Shown here one piece after another: positions 1-9,366 of a stretch of DNA of 64,000 nucleotides. The notes beneath the pieces were generated by a model. The model ran no database searches, had not been told where the DNA came from, and saw only the letters and a program-made list of their open reading frames with translations. Each line of letters starts with the position of its first letter. The first letter of the stretch is position 1. Source of the DNA: an uncultured Tateyamaria sp. (GTDB lineage Bacteria > Pseudomonadota > Alphaproteobacteria > Rhodobacterales > Rhodobacteraceae); contig NZ_CANNDN010000001.1 in assembly GCF_947503465.1 (NCBI RefSeq), positions 2,001,001-2,065,000 on the forward strand, written 5' to 3'. Made by a program: the position numbers and the translations under genes.

Positions 1-2
1 GT

Positions 3-1604
3 CAGACCGATGCGCGGTCCGACATCTATTCGTTGGGTGCGCTACTGCTGTCGACCTTTCGCGGCAAGAAGCCGGACATCGGGAAAAACCCGATGGAAGT
101 GGTCCAGAGAAAGGCGGAGCCGCTGGACGTCGAAGGCGTGCCCGATCCGTTACGCAGCTTGATTGCACGCATGTGCGATCCCAAACCGGAAAACCGGTTC
201 CAATCCGCGCGCGATTTGCTGGCAGGGTTCCAGGACCCCGACAGTATCGCCACGGCGGTGAGTGCGCCAGACACTCCACTGGAGGATGCCACGGTGATTG
301 CGTCGGCGAACGCGCGCCCGGCAGAGACGCCTGTGGCCGGAGCCGAGCCTATTGGTATTCCCGCTGCTGCCCGATCAGATGCAGGCGGTTCGTCGCAGGG
401 CGGGCGCGGTATGCTGGGTCCGATACTGGCGGTCGTGATCCTGGCCGGTGCGAGTGCGGGGGCTTATTTCAGTGGTATTTTCGATGGGCTTCTGGGCCCT
501 TCCTATCCGGTTGCCGAACCCTATGCGTTGTTGGTGGAAAAGCCTTCGGAGGGCGCGGCGCAGGCCATTGGCAATGTGCCCTCGCCCGAGGTGCAGGCAA
601 CTCTTGAAGAGGCGATGACACAGATCGGGGGCGCTGCGGATCTCACTCTGGCGTCGGGTGACATTGCCGATGGCTGGGGCGCGGGGATGTTGGACATTGT
701 GACTGCCGCCGCGCCGCTGGACGAGTTCCGCGTCGTTCTGGATGGTAACACGGCGCGTGTGACCGGGTTGGCTGCTACGCGGGAAGAACAATCGCGCGTG
801 CAAGCTGCCCTGACCGATATAGTCCCCGACAGTTTCGACCTGACCGTGTCCATTGACCTTGGGCCGCGATTTCTGTTGCCCGACACGCTGGCTCCGGTTT
901 TGGACGCCCATGCCGATTGCGGCCGTCCGCGGCTGGTCAGTCCGCCGCCGATTGGCTACGCGTTGGAGGACCGTGTGATCGTCACCGGTCGCTTTGCCAG
1001 CGCCGAAACCCGCACGGCATTGGAAGGTAGTGTGGCGGCTCTGGCCGGGGACAGGCCTGTTCGGATCGAGGGTGAGGTGTTGAATGACAGCCTTTGCCAC
1101 ATCGACGCAGTGCTGCCGCGGGCAGCGCCTGGTGGCTACGACATCCGCCTGGGGTTTGGCGATCGCCCGGGTGAAAACCTGTCCGGTCGTTACGTGGTGG
1201 GTGACAATCCGACCATCGACGTCAAACTGCCCGAGGGAGAAACGGAAGGGTTCCTTTGGGTGTCTGTTGTGGATGTGAAAGGGGTGGTATTCCATCTTTT
1301 GCCGAACCGGACGCGGCCGGAAAACTCGCTCGCCGCATTGCGTACGGAAGCCGATGCTGACGGATATATACGCGTGGCCTACGGGTTGGACGAAGCTGAG
1401 GGCAGGCTTGCCTTTAACGTCGATGGATCGGTTCTGGGCAAGTCCAAGATCCTGGCTCTGCATTCGGACGGGCAGCTATTCGACGAACTGCGCCCAACCA
1501 CCGAGAGTGCAGCCAGCTATGCGGATGCGCTGATCGCGGCGCGCAATGAAGGTGGGTTCGCGGTCGACAGCCTCGATTCTGCGATCCTGACCACCGAACA
1601 GTAG
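3..1604 (+). CDS. T6SS-type Ser/Thr protein kinase (PpkA-like), C-terminal part
   Basis: The reading frame is open from the first bases, so the gene starts outside the window. The first residues read DARSDIYSLGALL, the conserved subdomain VIII-IX region of Hanks-type kinases, so the catalytic loop lies upstream. The kinase domain ends near base 235 and an Ala/Pro-rich linker follows. One membrane helix spans about 410-475. The remainder is a periplasmic ectodomain with BON-like segments and a final beta-rich module that resembles DUF4384. Kinases of this design phosphorylate FHA proteins to activate T6SS assembly. The gene converges on the PP2C phosphatase with a 16-bp gap, which supports a kinase/phosphatase switch. 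The ectodomain resembles the C-terminal half of the TonB-like protein at 33212-34621. Kinase identity is confident; the PpkA role is inferred from context. Confidence 0.85.
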   Translation, partial: QTDARSDIYSLGALLLSTFRGKKPDIGKNPMEVVQRKAEPLDVEGVPDPLRSLIARMCDPKPENRFQSARDLLAGFQDPDSIATAVSAPDTPLEDATVIASANARPAETPVAGAEPIGIPAAARSDAGGSSQGGRGMLGPILAVVILAGASAGAYFSGIFDGLLGPSYPVAEPYALLVEKPSEGAAQAIGNVPSPEVQATLEEAMTQIGGAADLTLASGDIADGWGAGMLDIVTAAAPLDEFRVVLDGNTARVTGLAATREEQSRVQAALTDIVPDSFDLTVSIDLGPRFLLPDTLAPVLDAHADCGRPRLVSPPPIGYALEDRVIVTGRFASAETRTALEGSVAALAGDRPVRIEGEVLNDSLCHIDAVLPRAAPGGYDIRLGFGDRPGENLSGRYVVGDNPTIDVKLPEGETEGFLWVSVVDVKGVVFHLLPNRTRPENSLAALRTEADADGYIRVAYGLDEAEGRLAFNVDGSVLGKSKILALHSDGQLFDELRPTTESAASYADALIAARNEGGFAVDSLDSAILTTEQ

Positions 1605-1620
1605 CGCGGCCCACGCCCGG

Positions 1621-2331
1621 TCAGAGCACGTCGATCACGATGATCGAAATGTTGTCTGCGCCGCCGCCGTCCAGAGCGATCTGCTGCAATGTGTCCGCGA
1701 CGGTTTCGATCGGTTCTCGCTTGAGCACGCGTTCCAGGATGTCGAATGTTGCATATTTCGTCAGCCCGTCGGAGCAGAGCAGAAAACGGTCGCCGGGCAG
1801 GATCTCACCGCGGATCTTATCGAGCTCCAGGGCATCACCCACGCCCACCGCGCGGGTGACAGCGTTGGATTGCGGGTGTTGCTCGGCTTCGTCCCAAGTC
1901 ATTTGACCGCCGAGAACAAGTGCTGCGACCATGGAATGATCGGTTGTGAGCATGTCGATTGACCCACCCTGCAGCCTGTAAAGGCGACTGTCCCCGGCCC
2001 AGAAGGCAGCGAAGTGGTGATCGGCCACCACCAATGTCACGACGGTGGCGCCGATGGTGGCGCCACGTGCGTCTGCCTCATGCTGGATCACGTCGTGTGC
2101 ATGCACGATCGCGTCGCGCAGCGCTTTCATCCGGTCAGCCGGAGCAAGTCCGGGATCGATCATCGCGATGCTGTCCACCACGGTTTGGGAGGCGAAATCG
2201 CCACCGTGATGTCCACCCATTCCGTCGGAGACCACCCAGACCTGCTGGTCGCCGAGGGCCAGAATACTATCCTCGTTGATTTGGCGGCGATGTCCGACAT
2301 GGGTCGTGGCCGAAAAACGGATATGTGTCAT
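1621..2331 (-). CDS. pppA: PP2C-family Ser/Thr phosphatase of the T6SS switch (PppA-like)
   Basis: This 236-aa protein shows PP2C metal-binding motifs: NEDS near residue 20, VVSDGMGGHHGG, and later CSDGLTKY and DNISIIVIDVL. Such phosphatases reverse kinase phosphorylation of the T6SS FHA protein. I chose the start that gives MTHIRFSATTHVGHRR because it overlaps the tagF stop by four bases (ATGA), which implies translational coupling. The longer in-frame extension only reads through tagF in another frame. It is the last gene of the minus-strand T6SS operon and faces the kinase gene. No N-terminal signal or membrane helix is visible, so a cytoplasmic enzyme is expected. Confidence 0.93.
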   Translation of the reverse strand: MTHIRFSATTHVGHRRQINEDSILALGDQQVWVVSDGMGGHHGGDFASQTVVDSIAMIDPGLAPADRMKALRDAIVHAHDVIQHEADARGATIGATVVTLVVADHHFAAFWAGDSRLYRLQGGSIDMLTTDHSMVAALVLGGQMTWDEAEQHPQSNAVTRAVGVGDALELDKIRGEILPGDRFLLCSDGLTKYATFDILERVLKREPIETVADTLQQIALDGGGADNISIIVIDVL

Positions 2332-2993
2332 GCCGTCTGTGCCACCTGTGCCTGCGCCCAGAGCGGGGCCGAAAGATCGAACAGCCCTTGCATCTCGGCC
2401 GCGTTTGGCAGGTCGCGCGTAAGCATGAGGCGGTGGTTGCCTTGCAACATCGCGGACCACAGCGCTGAGGTGCCGTGGCTGGCCGTCAGGCTGTCTGCCG
2501 CGAGGACCTGCGCAGCGGGCAAGGCCCCAATGTACGTTCTTCCGGACACGCGGGCGTGTGCCGGTGCGACAAAAGTTACGGTATCGAGGGCGCTCATGAG
2601 CCGGTCGCGGCCGATTTCGTCATCAAGCGCCGATAACGCGATCTTCTCGAGTTGCTCGAACACGGTCCGATTGGCGAAGTGGGTCAGTGCCGGGTCGGTG
2701 TCCGGATGCGGTGTTGCGATGGTCATCGGGTATTGCCGGCCGACCCGGTCCACCGACGCCATCAGTATACCGGACATGGCCCGATCTCCGGCGATGCCCG
2801 CAGGTAGGGTAAAACGCCAGATCGGTGCCGAAAGATAGGCATCGTTCCAGCCCGTGCCCATGCGCTCGCGCAGTGCAAGCAACCCTTCCTGAAGCCAGGT
2901 GTCCCACGCCTGCACAAAGCTGGCGGGCAGATTCACCTTCAGAAAATCGCCCATGCCGGGGATCTTGCCGAACGCTCCGAAGCCGGCTGACAT
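2328..2993 (-). CDS. tagF: T6SS-associated protein TagF (ImpM family)
   Basis: The N-terminus GFGAFGKIPGMGDFLKVNLP is the hallmark of TagF/ImpM proteins, and the 221-aa length fits the stand-alone family. In characterised systems TagF is a post-translational repressor of T6SS that works in parallel with the phosphorylation pathway. In some alphaproteobacteria (Agrobacterium) TagF is fused to PppA; here they are separate genes joined by an ATGA overlap. Its start overlaps the tssM stop by one base (TGATG). It is probably cytoplasmic. Confidence 0.93.
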   Translation of the reverse strand: MSAGFGAFGKIPGMGDFLKVNLPASFVQAWDTWLQEGLLALRERMGTGWNDAYLSAPIWRFTLPAGIAGDRAMSGILMASVDRVGRQYPMTIATPHPDTDPALTHFANRTVFEQLEKIALSALDDEIGRDRLMSALDTVTFVAPAHARVSGRTYIGALPAAQVLAADSLTASHGTSALWSAMLQGNHRLMLTRDLPNAAEMQGLFDLSAPLWAQAQVAQTA

Positions 2994-5900
2994 CAGAATG
3001 AACTAGGGCAGCTGAACTTGCTCAGCGCCGGCAGGGCAAAAGGATTCAAGACCGATCCCGATTGCAGTTGGAAAATTGCGATCCGACCACCCACCTTAAA
3101 GATGACGCGTGTGCGGTCGGACACGTTCGTGCGCCGGATTTCCGCAGCCGACAGCAGCCGGAACCAGGCCCAAGGCCCGTCGCGTGTGATGGCGTTCGAC
3201 GTGTTGTTGACCACAGGTTGAAGGATAATCCGCGCCGACCCCACGGAGCCGGGCCAGGTGATCGCAGACGGTTTCGGGGCCGCGGTATGGGCAAAGACAA
3301 CCTCTTGGCCATCGACATCCAGCGTCACTTCGTTCGCCTTGGGGTCCAGCGCCTCGGGTGTAATCTGGAACCGCACTGCCACCTGGTCGCCTCCGGCAAA
3401 AAACGCGTCCCGGATCTCGGCCGCGTATTGCAGTTGTTGCAACACGGCCTGGCTGATCCCGAGGTCGGCATCGTTGACACGTTTCCAAGCCCATGGCCGG
3501 GCCCGCGTGTCCACATAGTCGCGCAGGTTCTCGTTGAAGAAGCTGTCGATCAGACCATTGGGGGCAAAAAGACGGGAAAAGTCCTGTATCGCGACATCGG
3601 CCTTGGCACCGCGCTCGAAGGGATACCTGTTGGACAGCGCCTGTTCGCAGAACGGTAGCACCTGCGACTGCCATTTCGCATTGATGCCTGCGCGGGTGCC
3701 GTCGGCGGTAATCCCGGACGAGCCCTGCACGATCTGGGTGGCCCACCGCTGGATAGGACCGTCCAGGCGGTTGGCCATTTCCTGGAATCGGACGATTGCC
3801 GTGGCGTCGCCGCCCCCTGCCCCGACACCGCCGGCAAAGGACAACTTGTTCAGCTCCTGGTAGACCTCGGTCAGCCGGTTCATCAATTCGGCCAATTGTG
3901 ATGGCTGACCATCGGCTTGTTCAACCAGCGTATGCAACCAACTGAACCGTTCTTCGACAAATTCGCCGGGCTGTTTCGGCGGCGGCCCCTGGTTGTTGTT
4001 CACGCCGCTGCGCAACGCCTCGATAAACAGTTGGCTGCGACTACTGAGTGACGATTGCAGTTCCAACTGGCCAATCTGGGCCGCGCCTTCGGCCAGGCCC
4101 TCGGCGCTCAGATCACTCCGCTCTTCGGTCAGTTTCGTCTCTTGGGCGATCGCCTCGAGAATGTTCTTGAGTGGCGAAGTCGGCCCGGACAGCACGTTCG
4201 TGATCTCGACAGCGTGGCTGAGGCTTTCCATCGGGATAATGTCAATGTCGCCCAACATCTGGTCATAGCGTGAGATGTAATCGGTGTAGTAGAGATCGAG
4301 CACGTCCCGGCTCATTGCGATGAGCGCAGTTTCGTTTTGCTCTGCTTCGCCGCGTGGTCCCAGCACCCAACTTTCGCTCTGGATACGGGCGGCGACGCCA
4401 AGAGCTTCGTCCAGAAAGACGTTGTTAAAGCCGTTGTAGGTAAAGATGCCCTCGATACCGTCGTTCAGCGGGCGGCCCGACGATCGGACGATCACCCGGC
4501 TGATCGCCGGGCCGCCAATGTCCGTCAGGCGCCATTCGGGCAACGCGGTGGCACGGGGCGACTTGATAATACCGTTATAGACACGTTGCGCCAAGGGCAT
4601 CTCGCTAAGCAGCCCCTGGATCTGCTCCACCAGCGGGCCATTGAGGCTGATGTCGTCCATTGGATTGTCCAACAGTGTGGCCAAGTGCCCTTCGAGATCT
4701 GCGCGCAGCTCGTCCCGTGCGGCCCCCTGGAAGGCAACCGACCAGTCCAGAGTCATCCACTCGGTGACAAGTTGCTGGTTCATCGGCCCCTGCTGGCCCA
4801 GCATCAGGTAGATCTTGAGGCTTTCATAGAGGAAATCGGGGTTGTTCATGTTGGCCTGCATCTGGTCTTCGAGACGCAGAAGCAGACGGGGTAAAAAGTG
4901 TTCGTTTAGGGCGGCGCGATAGGTTTGCGCCGCCTGGTTGCCGATGACTTTTCCCTGATACAAGCCATAGGTCAGCGTTCGATCAGGCGCTGCGTCATTG
5001 ACTGCCGGATTGGCGGGCATATCGCGCAGAATGTTCAGCGCAGGTACCACACTTGGCAGATCCGAATCCTGGATCGGACTGCCGGGAATTTGCGCGGCGG
5101 CAACGCGGTATGCCTGGACGGACTCTGACGCCTCGGCCAAGAAGGCGGCATTGCCCAGGTAAGACCGCACCCACAGGGTCGAAAGACCGATACCAATCAA
5201 AAAAGCTGCGGCGATGGCGGCACGTTTTGTCCAGCGATAGCGTCGCTCGACCTTGTCATCGGCGGACACCAACCCGGCTTCGGGGAAGATCACGCCTTCG
5301 AACAGCCGGGTCAGAAAGAAGGACCGCCCGGTTCCCTGCCCTGTGCCGATCGCTTGTCGTCCGATCCCGAACGTCCGGGCCATACCCATCATCAGACGGT
5401 CGATCGGCGTCCCTTCTTGGGTGCCGGATGTGAAATAGACGCCGCGCAACAAGTGGCGTCGTTCAAATCGGTTGTCCTGAAACACCTCGTCAAGAAAACC
5501 ACGTGCGGTGGCGCGGACCGAGGCGACTTGACTGGGGAAGGACGAAATAAGGGCACGGCGCTGGTGGTCGGTTTCCTGCTGCATCCGTTCCAGTGACTGG
5601 GCGTTGAGCTGGCCCAGCAGCAGGCCGAATTCCTCATCGAAAGATGCAACAGGCGACACATCGGATTTGGTTTTCTTTTGCACAGGCAGGGTGAACCCCC
5701 AAACCTGTTCGCAGTCTTCCTTGCCGAGGTTGTCGTAGAATTCCGCAAAGCCAGCAATGAGGTCAGATTTGGTAAACAGGACATAGACCGGGAACCGCAC
5801 ACCCAGTTTTTCGCGCAACTCGTGCAGGCGCCGCCGGATCGCGGCGGCGTGAGATGCTTGCGTCGCTTCGTCCTGCAGGCTGAGGTCTGAAAGCGAAATG

Positions 5901-6574
5901 GCAACGATGGCACCGTTGATCGGCTGCCGCTTGCGATGCTTCTTGAGCAGGCGCAAAAAGCCCAGCCAGCCCGCATTGTCCTCACTCTCGACGCTGTCTT
6001 GCGTCGTGTAGCGGCCAGCAGTGTCGATCAGTACCGCGTGGTTGGTGAACCACCAGTCGCAATTGCGCGTGCCGCCCACGCCGCCCAAAGCGGTCTTGCC
6101 CATCGTGTCGGCCAGTGGAAATTGGAGACCGGAATTCACGATCGCGGTTGTCTTGCCCGCGCCAGGCGGTCCAATCATCACGTACCACGGTAGTTCATAG
6201 AGCGACCGCCGCCCCAGCTTGGACTTACGCAGCGCTGCCATCGCCTCCTTCAGCTTGCCCTTCAGTTCCCCAAGCTCGGCCTTGACCAACTCGTCGTCCT
6301 CGTCGGTATCCGCGTCCACGGATTCGACGATGTCCTCTTCCATATCCTTGGATTGCTTCGACCGGCGCATCACAATCAGCAGCATGGCTGTCAGTGCGAG
6401 CAGGAAAATCACCCCTATTGTGATCAACCGGGCGATGACGCTGTCCCAGGGGTGACTTTCGCCAAATCCGATCAAAGGGCCAAGGAACCAGATGGCTATG
6501 GAAAACCCAAGCGCGACCAGCAACGTGATGGTGATACCGGATCCAAAAAAACGAGTGATGGTGCGGAAAATCAT
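2993..6574 (-). CDS. tssM: T6SS inner-membrane complex protein TssM (IcmF)
   Basis: The 1193-aa length is typical of TssM. Two hydrophobic helices lie near residues 12-35 and 48-68, followed by an acidic stretch and a P-loop GPPGAGKTT at about 135-143, so this TssM retains a Walker A motif. A third membrane helix falls near residues 450-470, before the long periplasmic region with the IcmF-related and C-terminal beta domain that contacts TssJ/TssL in the membrane complex. It overlaps tssL by four bases and tagF by one. I see no tssJ lipoprotein gene in the window, as is common in alphaproteobacterial systems. Confidence 0.96.
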   Translation of the reverse strand: MIFRTITRFFGSGITITLLVALGFSIAIWFLGPLIGFGESHPWDSVIARLITIGVIFLLALTAMLLIVMRRSKQSKDMEEDIVESVDADTDEDDELVKAELGELKGKLKEAMAALRKSKLGRRSLYELPWYVMIGPPGAGKTTAIVNSGLQFPLADTMGKTALGGVGGTRNCDWWFTNHAVLIDTAGRYTTQDSVESEDNAGWLGFLRLLKKHRKRQPINGAIVAISLSDLSLQDEATQASHAAAIRRRLHELREKLGVRFPVYVLFTKSDLIAGFAEFYDNLGKEDCEQVWGFTLPVQKKTKSDVSPVASFDEEFGLLLGQLNAQSLERMQQETDHQRRALISSFPSQVASVRATARGFLDEVFQDNRFERRHLLRGVYFTSGTQEGTPIDRLMMGMARTFGIGRQAIGTGQGTGRSFFLTRLFEGVIFPEAGLVSADDKVERRYRWTKRAAIAAAFLIGIGLSTLWVRSYLGNAAFLAEASESVQAYRVAAAQIPGSPIQDSDLPSVVPALNILRDMPANPAVNDAAPDRTLTYGLYQGKVIGNQAAQTYRAALNEHFLPRLLLRLEDQMQANMNNPDFLYESLKIYLMLGQQGPMNQQLVTEWMTLDWSVAFQGAARDELRADLEGHLATLLDNPMDDISLNGPLVEQIQGLLSEMPLAQRVYNGIIKSPRATALPEWRLTDIGGPAISRVIVRSSGRPLNDGIEGIFTYNGFNNVFLDEALGVAARIQSESWVLGPRGEAEQNETALIAMSRDVLDLYYTDYISRYDQMLGDIDIIPMESLSHAVEITNVLSGPTSPLKNILEAIAQETKLTEERSDLSAEGLAEGAAQIGQLELQSSLSSRSQLFIEALRSGVNNNQGPPPKQPGEFVEERFSWLHTLVEQADGQPSQLAELMNRLTEVYQELNKLSFAGGVGAGGGDATAIVRFQEMANRLDGPIQRWATQIVQGSSGITADGTRAGINAKWQSQVLPFCEQALSNRYPFERGAKADVAIQDFSRLFAPNGLIDSFFNENLRDYVDTRARPWAWKRVNDADLGISQAVLQQLQYAAEIRDAFFAGGDQVAVRFQITPEALDPKANEVTLDVDGQEVVFAHTAAPKPSAITWPGSVGSARIILQPVVNNTSNAITRDGPWAWFRLLSAAEIRRTNVSDRTRVIFKVGGRIAIFQLQSGSVLNPFALPALSKFSCPSSF

Positions 6575-7971
6575 GTGGCGTCTTCTTTCACCAGAACAAC
6601 CTCGATACGCCGGTTCTTGGCGCGGCCTTCACGCGTGCTGTTATCTGCAATGGGTTCCTTTTCGGCCCGACCTTCGGCCTTGAGCCGAGTGTCGTCCGTC
6701 AATTGGCCGGCGAGTTTGCGCATGACACTTTCAGCCCGCGCAAGGCTGAGGTGCATGTTGGACGGAAAGCGCGACGATCGGATTGGGACGTTATCGGAAT
6801 GTCCGATGACAATAACGGGCCCGCGCGCGTCGTTGAGCGCTGCAGCGACTTTCGATAGCGGTGCCTCAAAGCTTGCGTCCAGCCGATCCGAGCCTGACCC
6901 GAACATGCCAGATCCGGCAAGTCGAACGGTGATCGTCGACTGATCCTGAAACACTTCGACAATGCCCTGGTCGATCTCTTCTTCGAGAAAACCTTTGACC
7001 CGTTCAATCTGTTCATTGGGGGGCGGCGGAGGCGGGGGCGGCGGCGGTGCGCGCCGGAACAGTTCGGCCACTTGCCCGGAATCGAGTACCGACAACTGAC
7101 CGAGCACCCGGTCGGTGGATCGGTTGAGCGTCCAGCTGAGTGACATGAATGCTGCAGTCAGGCAGATGGCCACAATGGCCGAGGTGATCCAGACCGGTTT
7201 CCAGACCGACAGCACCTTATGCGGCTGTTCAATGCCTTTCCAATGCGGCGACAGATCTTTTTCCACGACGCCGCGCTGTCCGCGGATGATCCGTGACAGG
7301 CCTGCGCGGATTTGCAGGTGTTTGTCGGTTCCATTTTGTTCGACCCGCAAACGCCCCTCGAACCCCAGCGACAGACACATATAGAGGAATTCGAGCAGAT
7401 CGATGTTCTTGCCCGGCTCCTTTTCCAAGCGCGCCAGAAGATCATAGAACCGGTCTCCGCCCACCGTCTCCTTGTGAAAGGTGCCAACCATCGACTGCTG
7501 GGCCCAGATGGATTGCCCGCCCCACGGTGTGTTCAGGACGACGTCGTCGAGCGTGGCACATATGGCATAGCGGGCGATCTTGACGTCTTGCGCGTCGACT
7601 CCCGCCTGCAGCGCACGGTTCTCAAAAGCCCGGATCTCGGACACGACCGAACGGCGCAGTTTTTCCGGGTCCATATGCTGGGCGCGGTTGCGAATTCGCG
7701 ATACAAGCGAGAACAGCGTCGCGGCAGCGGCGTTGATCTTGTTCATCCCCGTCATGCCCTGCTCGACCGAAGGTTCGGTCGGCGCGCCTTGGCTTGCACC
7801 TGTGCCGGATTGCGGAATGCCGACGGCGGCACCTTGATCTACCGGCGCCTGAGGTTCGGGTTGCGCCTGCGGCTGCGGGGTGGTGTGCAGGGTTCGGCGA
7901 CCCCCGGGATTGGGCTTGATCACCGTGCGGTCGGCGTCGTCTGGTTCCGCGAATGGGTCTTCGTCTGCCAT
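6571..7971 (-). CDS. tssL: T6SS membrane protein TssL with C-terminal OmpA-like peptidoglycan-binding domain
   Basis: This is a 466-aa evolved TssL (IcmH/DotU). A proline-rich leader (1-70) precedes the DotU cytoplasmic domain (about 75-250). A single membrane helix lies at about 259-280. A run of ten prolines at about 309-318 leads to an OmpA-type domain (about 335-466) with a GHSDNVPI-like motif and the closing NRRIEVVLV strand. The OmpA domain anchors the membrane complex to peptidoglycan. The gene lies 29 bp after tssK and overlaps tssM by ATGA. Confidence 0.95.
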   Translation of the reverse strand: MADEDPFAEPDDADRTVIKPNPGGRRTLHTTPQPQAQPEPQAPVDQGAAVGIPQSGTGASQGAPTEPSVEQGMTGMNKINAAAATLFSLVSRIRNRAQHMDPEKLRRSVVSEIRAFENRALQAGVDAQDVKIARYAICATLDDVVLNTPWGGQSIWAQQSMVGTFHKETVGGDRFYDLLARLEKEPGKNIDLLEFLYMCLSLGFEGRLRVEQNGTDKHLQIRAGLSRIIRGQRGVVEKDLSPHWKGIEQPHKVLSVWKPVWITSAIVAICLTAAFMSLSWTLNRSTDRVLGQLSVLDSGQVAELFRRAPPPPPPPPPPNEQIERVKGFLEEEIDQGIVEVFQDQSTITVRLAGSGMFGSGSDRLDASFEAPLSKVAAALNDARGPVIVIGHSDNVPIRSSRFPSNMHLSLARAESVMRKLAGQLTDDTRLKAEGRAEKEPIADNSTREGRAKNRRIEVVLVKEDAT

Positions 7972-8000
7972 GGCTTGACCTTCTCCCCTTCGTTATGCGC

Positions 8001-9341
8001 TCAGCCCTGACGGATCGCCCAGAGTTCCATTTTCAGCCCCGGAAACTCGCCGGAGACATGCACCGCAATCCCGCCCGATGTCGACATCTTACCCCAATGC
8101 GGGCTGTCGGCGTCCAGTTCAAAGTAAACCACGCCCGCGTGATACGGGATTTGTCTAGGTGCCACCGGCAGCGGGCGGAGCGGGATGCCGGGAAGCGCCG
8201 AGTTGACGAGCTGCCGGATCTCCTCGACCGGTCCGATCTTAGCCTGGTTCTGAAAATGCCGCCGAATGTTTTCAGCAGGAATATCGGCCTGCACGGCCAG
8301 CACGAACCCTGCAGTGGACAACAGCTTGCGGTCGGCGATGACACCAACCGAGATACCATATTTCCTTGGATCGAGCGGAATGGAAATTGCTGTTTGTTCA
8401 AGGACGGAGGACAGGTATTGGCGCAGCGCCCGGATGACCGGGCTGAAGGTCGCCGTCAGGTTGTCGTGCGCATAGGCTGGAAATTCGGGGGCGGCCTTGT
8501 CCGCCGCCATGAACGTGGCGAGTTCGCCGGCCAGCCCTACGCAGAGCCGATAAAAGGATTCCGGGTGCAGGTTTTCGATCTGAGCCACATGCTGTACCAC
8601 TGGTAGTGAGCGGTTCACGCACATCAGCAACAGGAAATCCGATATCTCGGCGACCCCCTTGGTGGTTCCACCTTCGGACAGTCGCCCCGCCAGCGCAGTT
8701 TTTCGGTGGCCCAACAGCCCGTCGAGTTCGCGCACGAAATCCCCGAGCGACCCCGCCGCGCGGCAATCTACGCAAGACGGCACGAAAGCCTTGTCGAGCA
8801 CGATCTCGCGGTCCGATTTCACCTCGATGATCCGTGCGACGGGGATGCACAGCCGATCTGACAGATCGTCCACCTCAAGCGCAAATTGCAGGCGCAGCTT
8901 GCCTACACCCATCGTCACGGTCTTTTTGCCGGTCGACGTGACGTCGGAAATCTCCAGTTCGGCCGGGCGCAGCCGTGCGGCCGACAGTTCGGCGCCAGTC
9001 ATGTCCACCTCAACCGCACCCTGACGCCGCTGCGGCACTGTCAGATAGACAACGCAATCCTTGATCGTATCCGGCACCTCCAGCGCGGGGGGATGATCCT
9101 CGGCGGATGGCACGCGAAAAACGGTGCCATCCTGCGTCAGACCCGAGCAGGACTTGATCGCAAACTGCCCGACCTTGAGCACTTCCTCGTCAATCTCAAG
9201 CGCGTTCACACCCCAGGCGTAGGGCGAGATACGGCGTGCGAGACCGGCAACAAGCGCTTCGGTATACCGGTCGGCCTGCTGAAAGTGATGGGGCTGCACA
9301 AACAGCCCTTCGGTCCAAAGTACTTTGCTGTCCCAGGACAT
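8001..9341 (-). CDS. tssK: T6SS baseplate protein TssK
   Basis: The opening SKVLWTEGLFVQPHHFQQAD is the strongly conserved TssK N-terminus (ImpJ/VasE family), and 446 aa is the normal size. TssK trimers connect the cytoplasmic baseplate to the TssL/TssM membrane complex. The gene lies between tagH and tssL with short spacers in the downstream T6SS operon. No signal peptide or membrane segment is seen, as expected for a cytoplasmic adaptor. Confidence 0.96.
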   Translation of the reverse strand: MSWDSKVLWTEGLFVQPHHFQQADRYTEALVAGLARRISPYAWGVNALEIDEEVLKVGQFAIKSCSGLTQDGTVFRVPSAEDHPPALEVPDTIKDCVVYLTVPQRRQGAVEVDMTGAELSAARLRPAELEISDVTSTGKKTVTMGVGKLRLQFALEVDDLSDRLCIPVARIIEVKSDREIVLDKAFVPSCVDCRAAGSLGDFVRELDGLLGHRKTALAGRLSEGGTTKGVAEISDFLLLMCVNRSLPVVQHVAQIENLHPESFYRLCVGLAGELATFMAADKAAPEFPAYAHDNLTATFSPVIRALRQYLSSVLEQTAISIPLDPRKYGISVGVIADRKLLSTAGFVLAVQADIPAENIRRHFQNQAKIGPVEEIRQLVNSALPGIPLRPLPVAPRQIPYHAGVVYFELDADSPHWGKMSTSGGIAVHVSGEFPGLKMELWAIRQG

Positions 9342-9366
9342 TAGGCTGTCCCTTTCTTGTTATGGG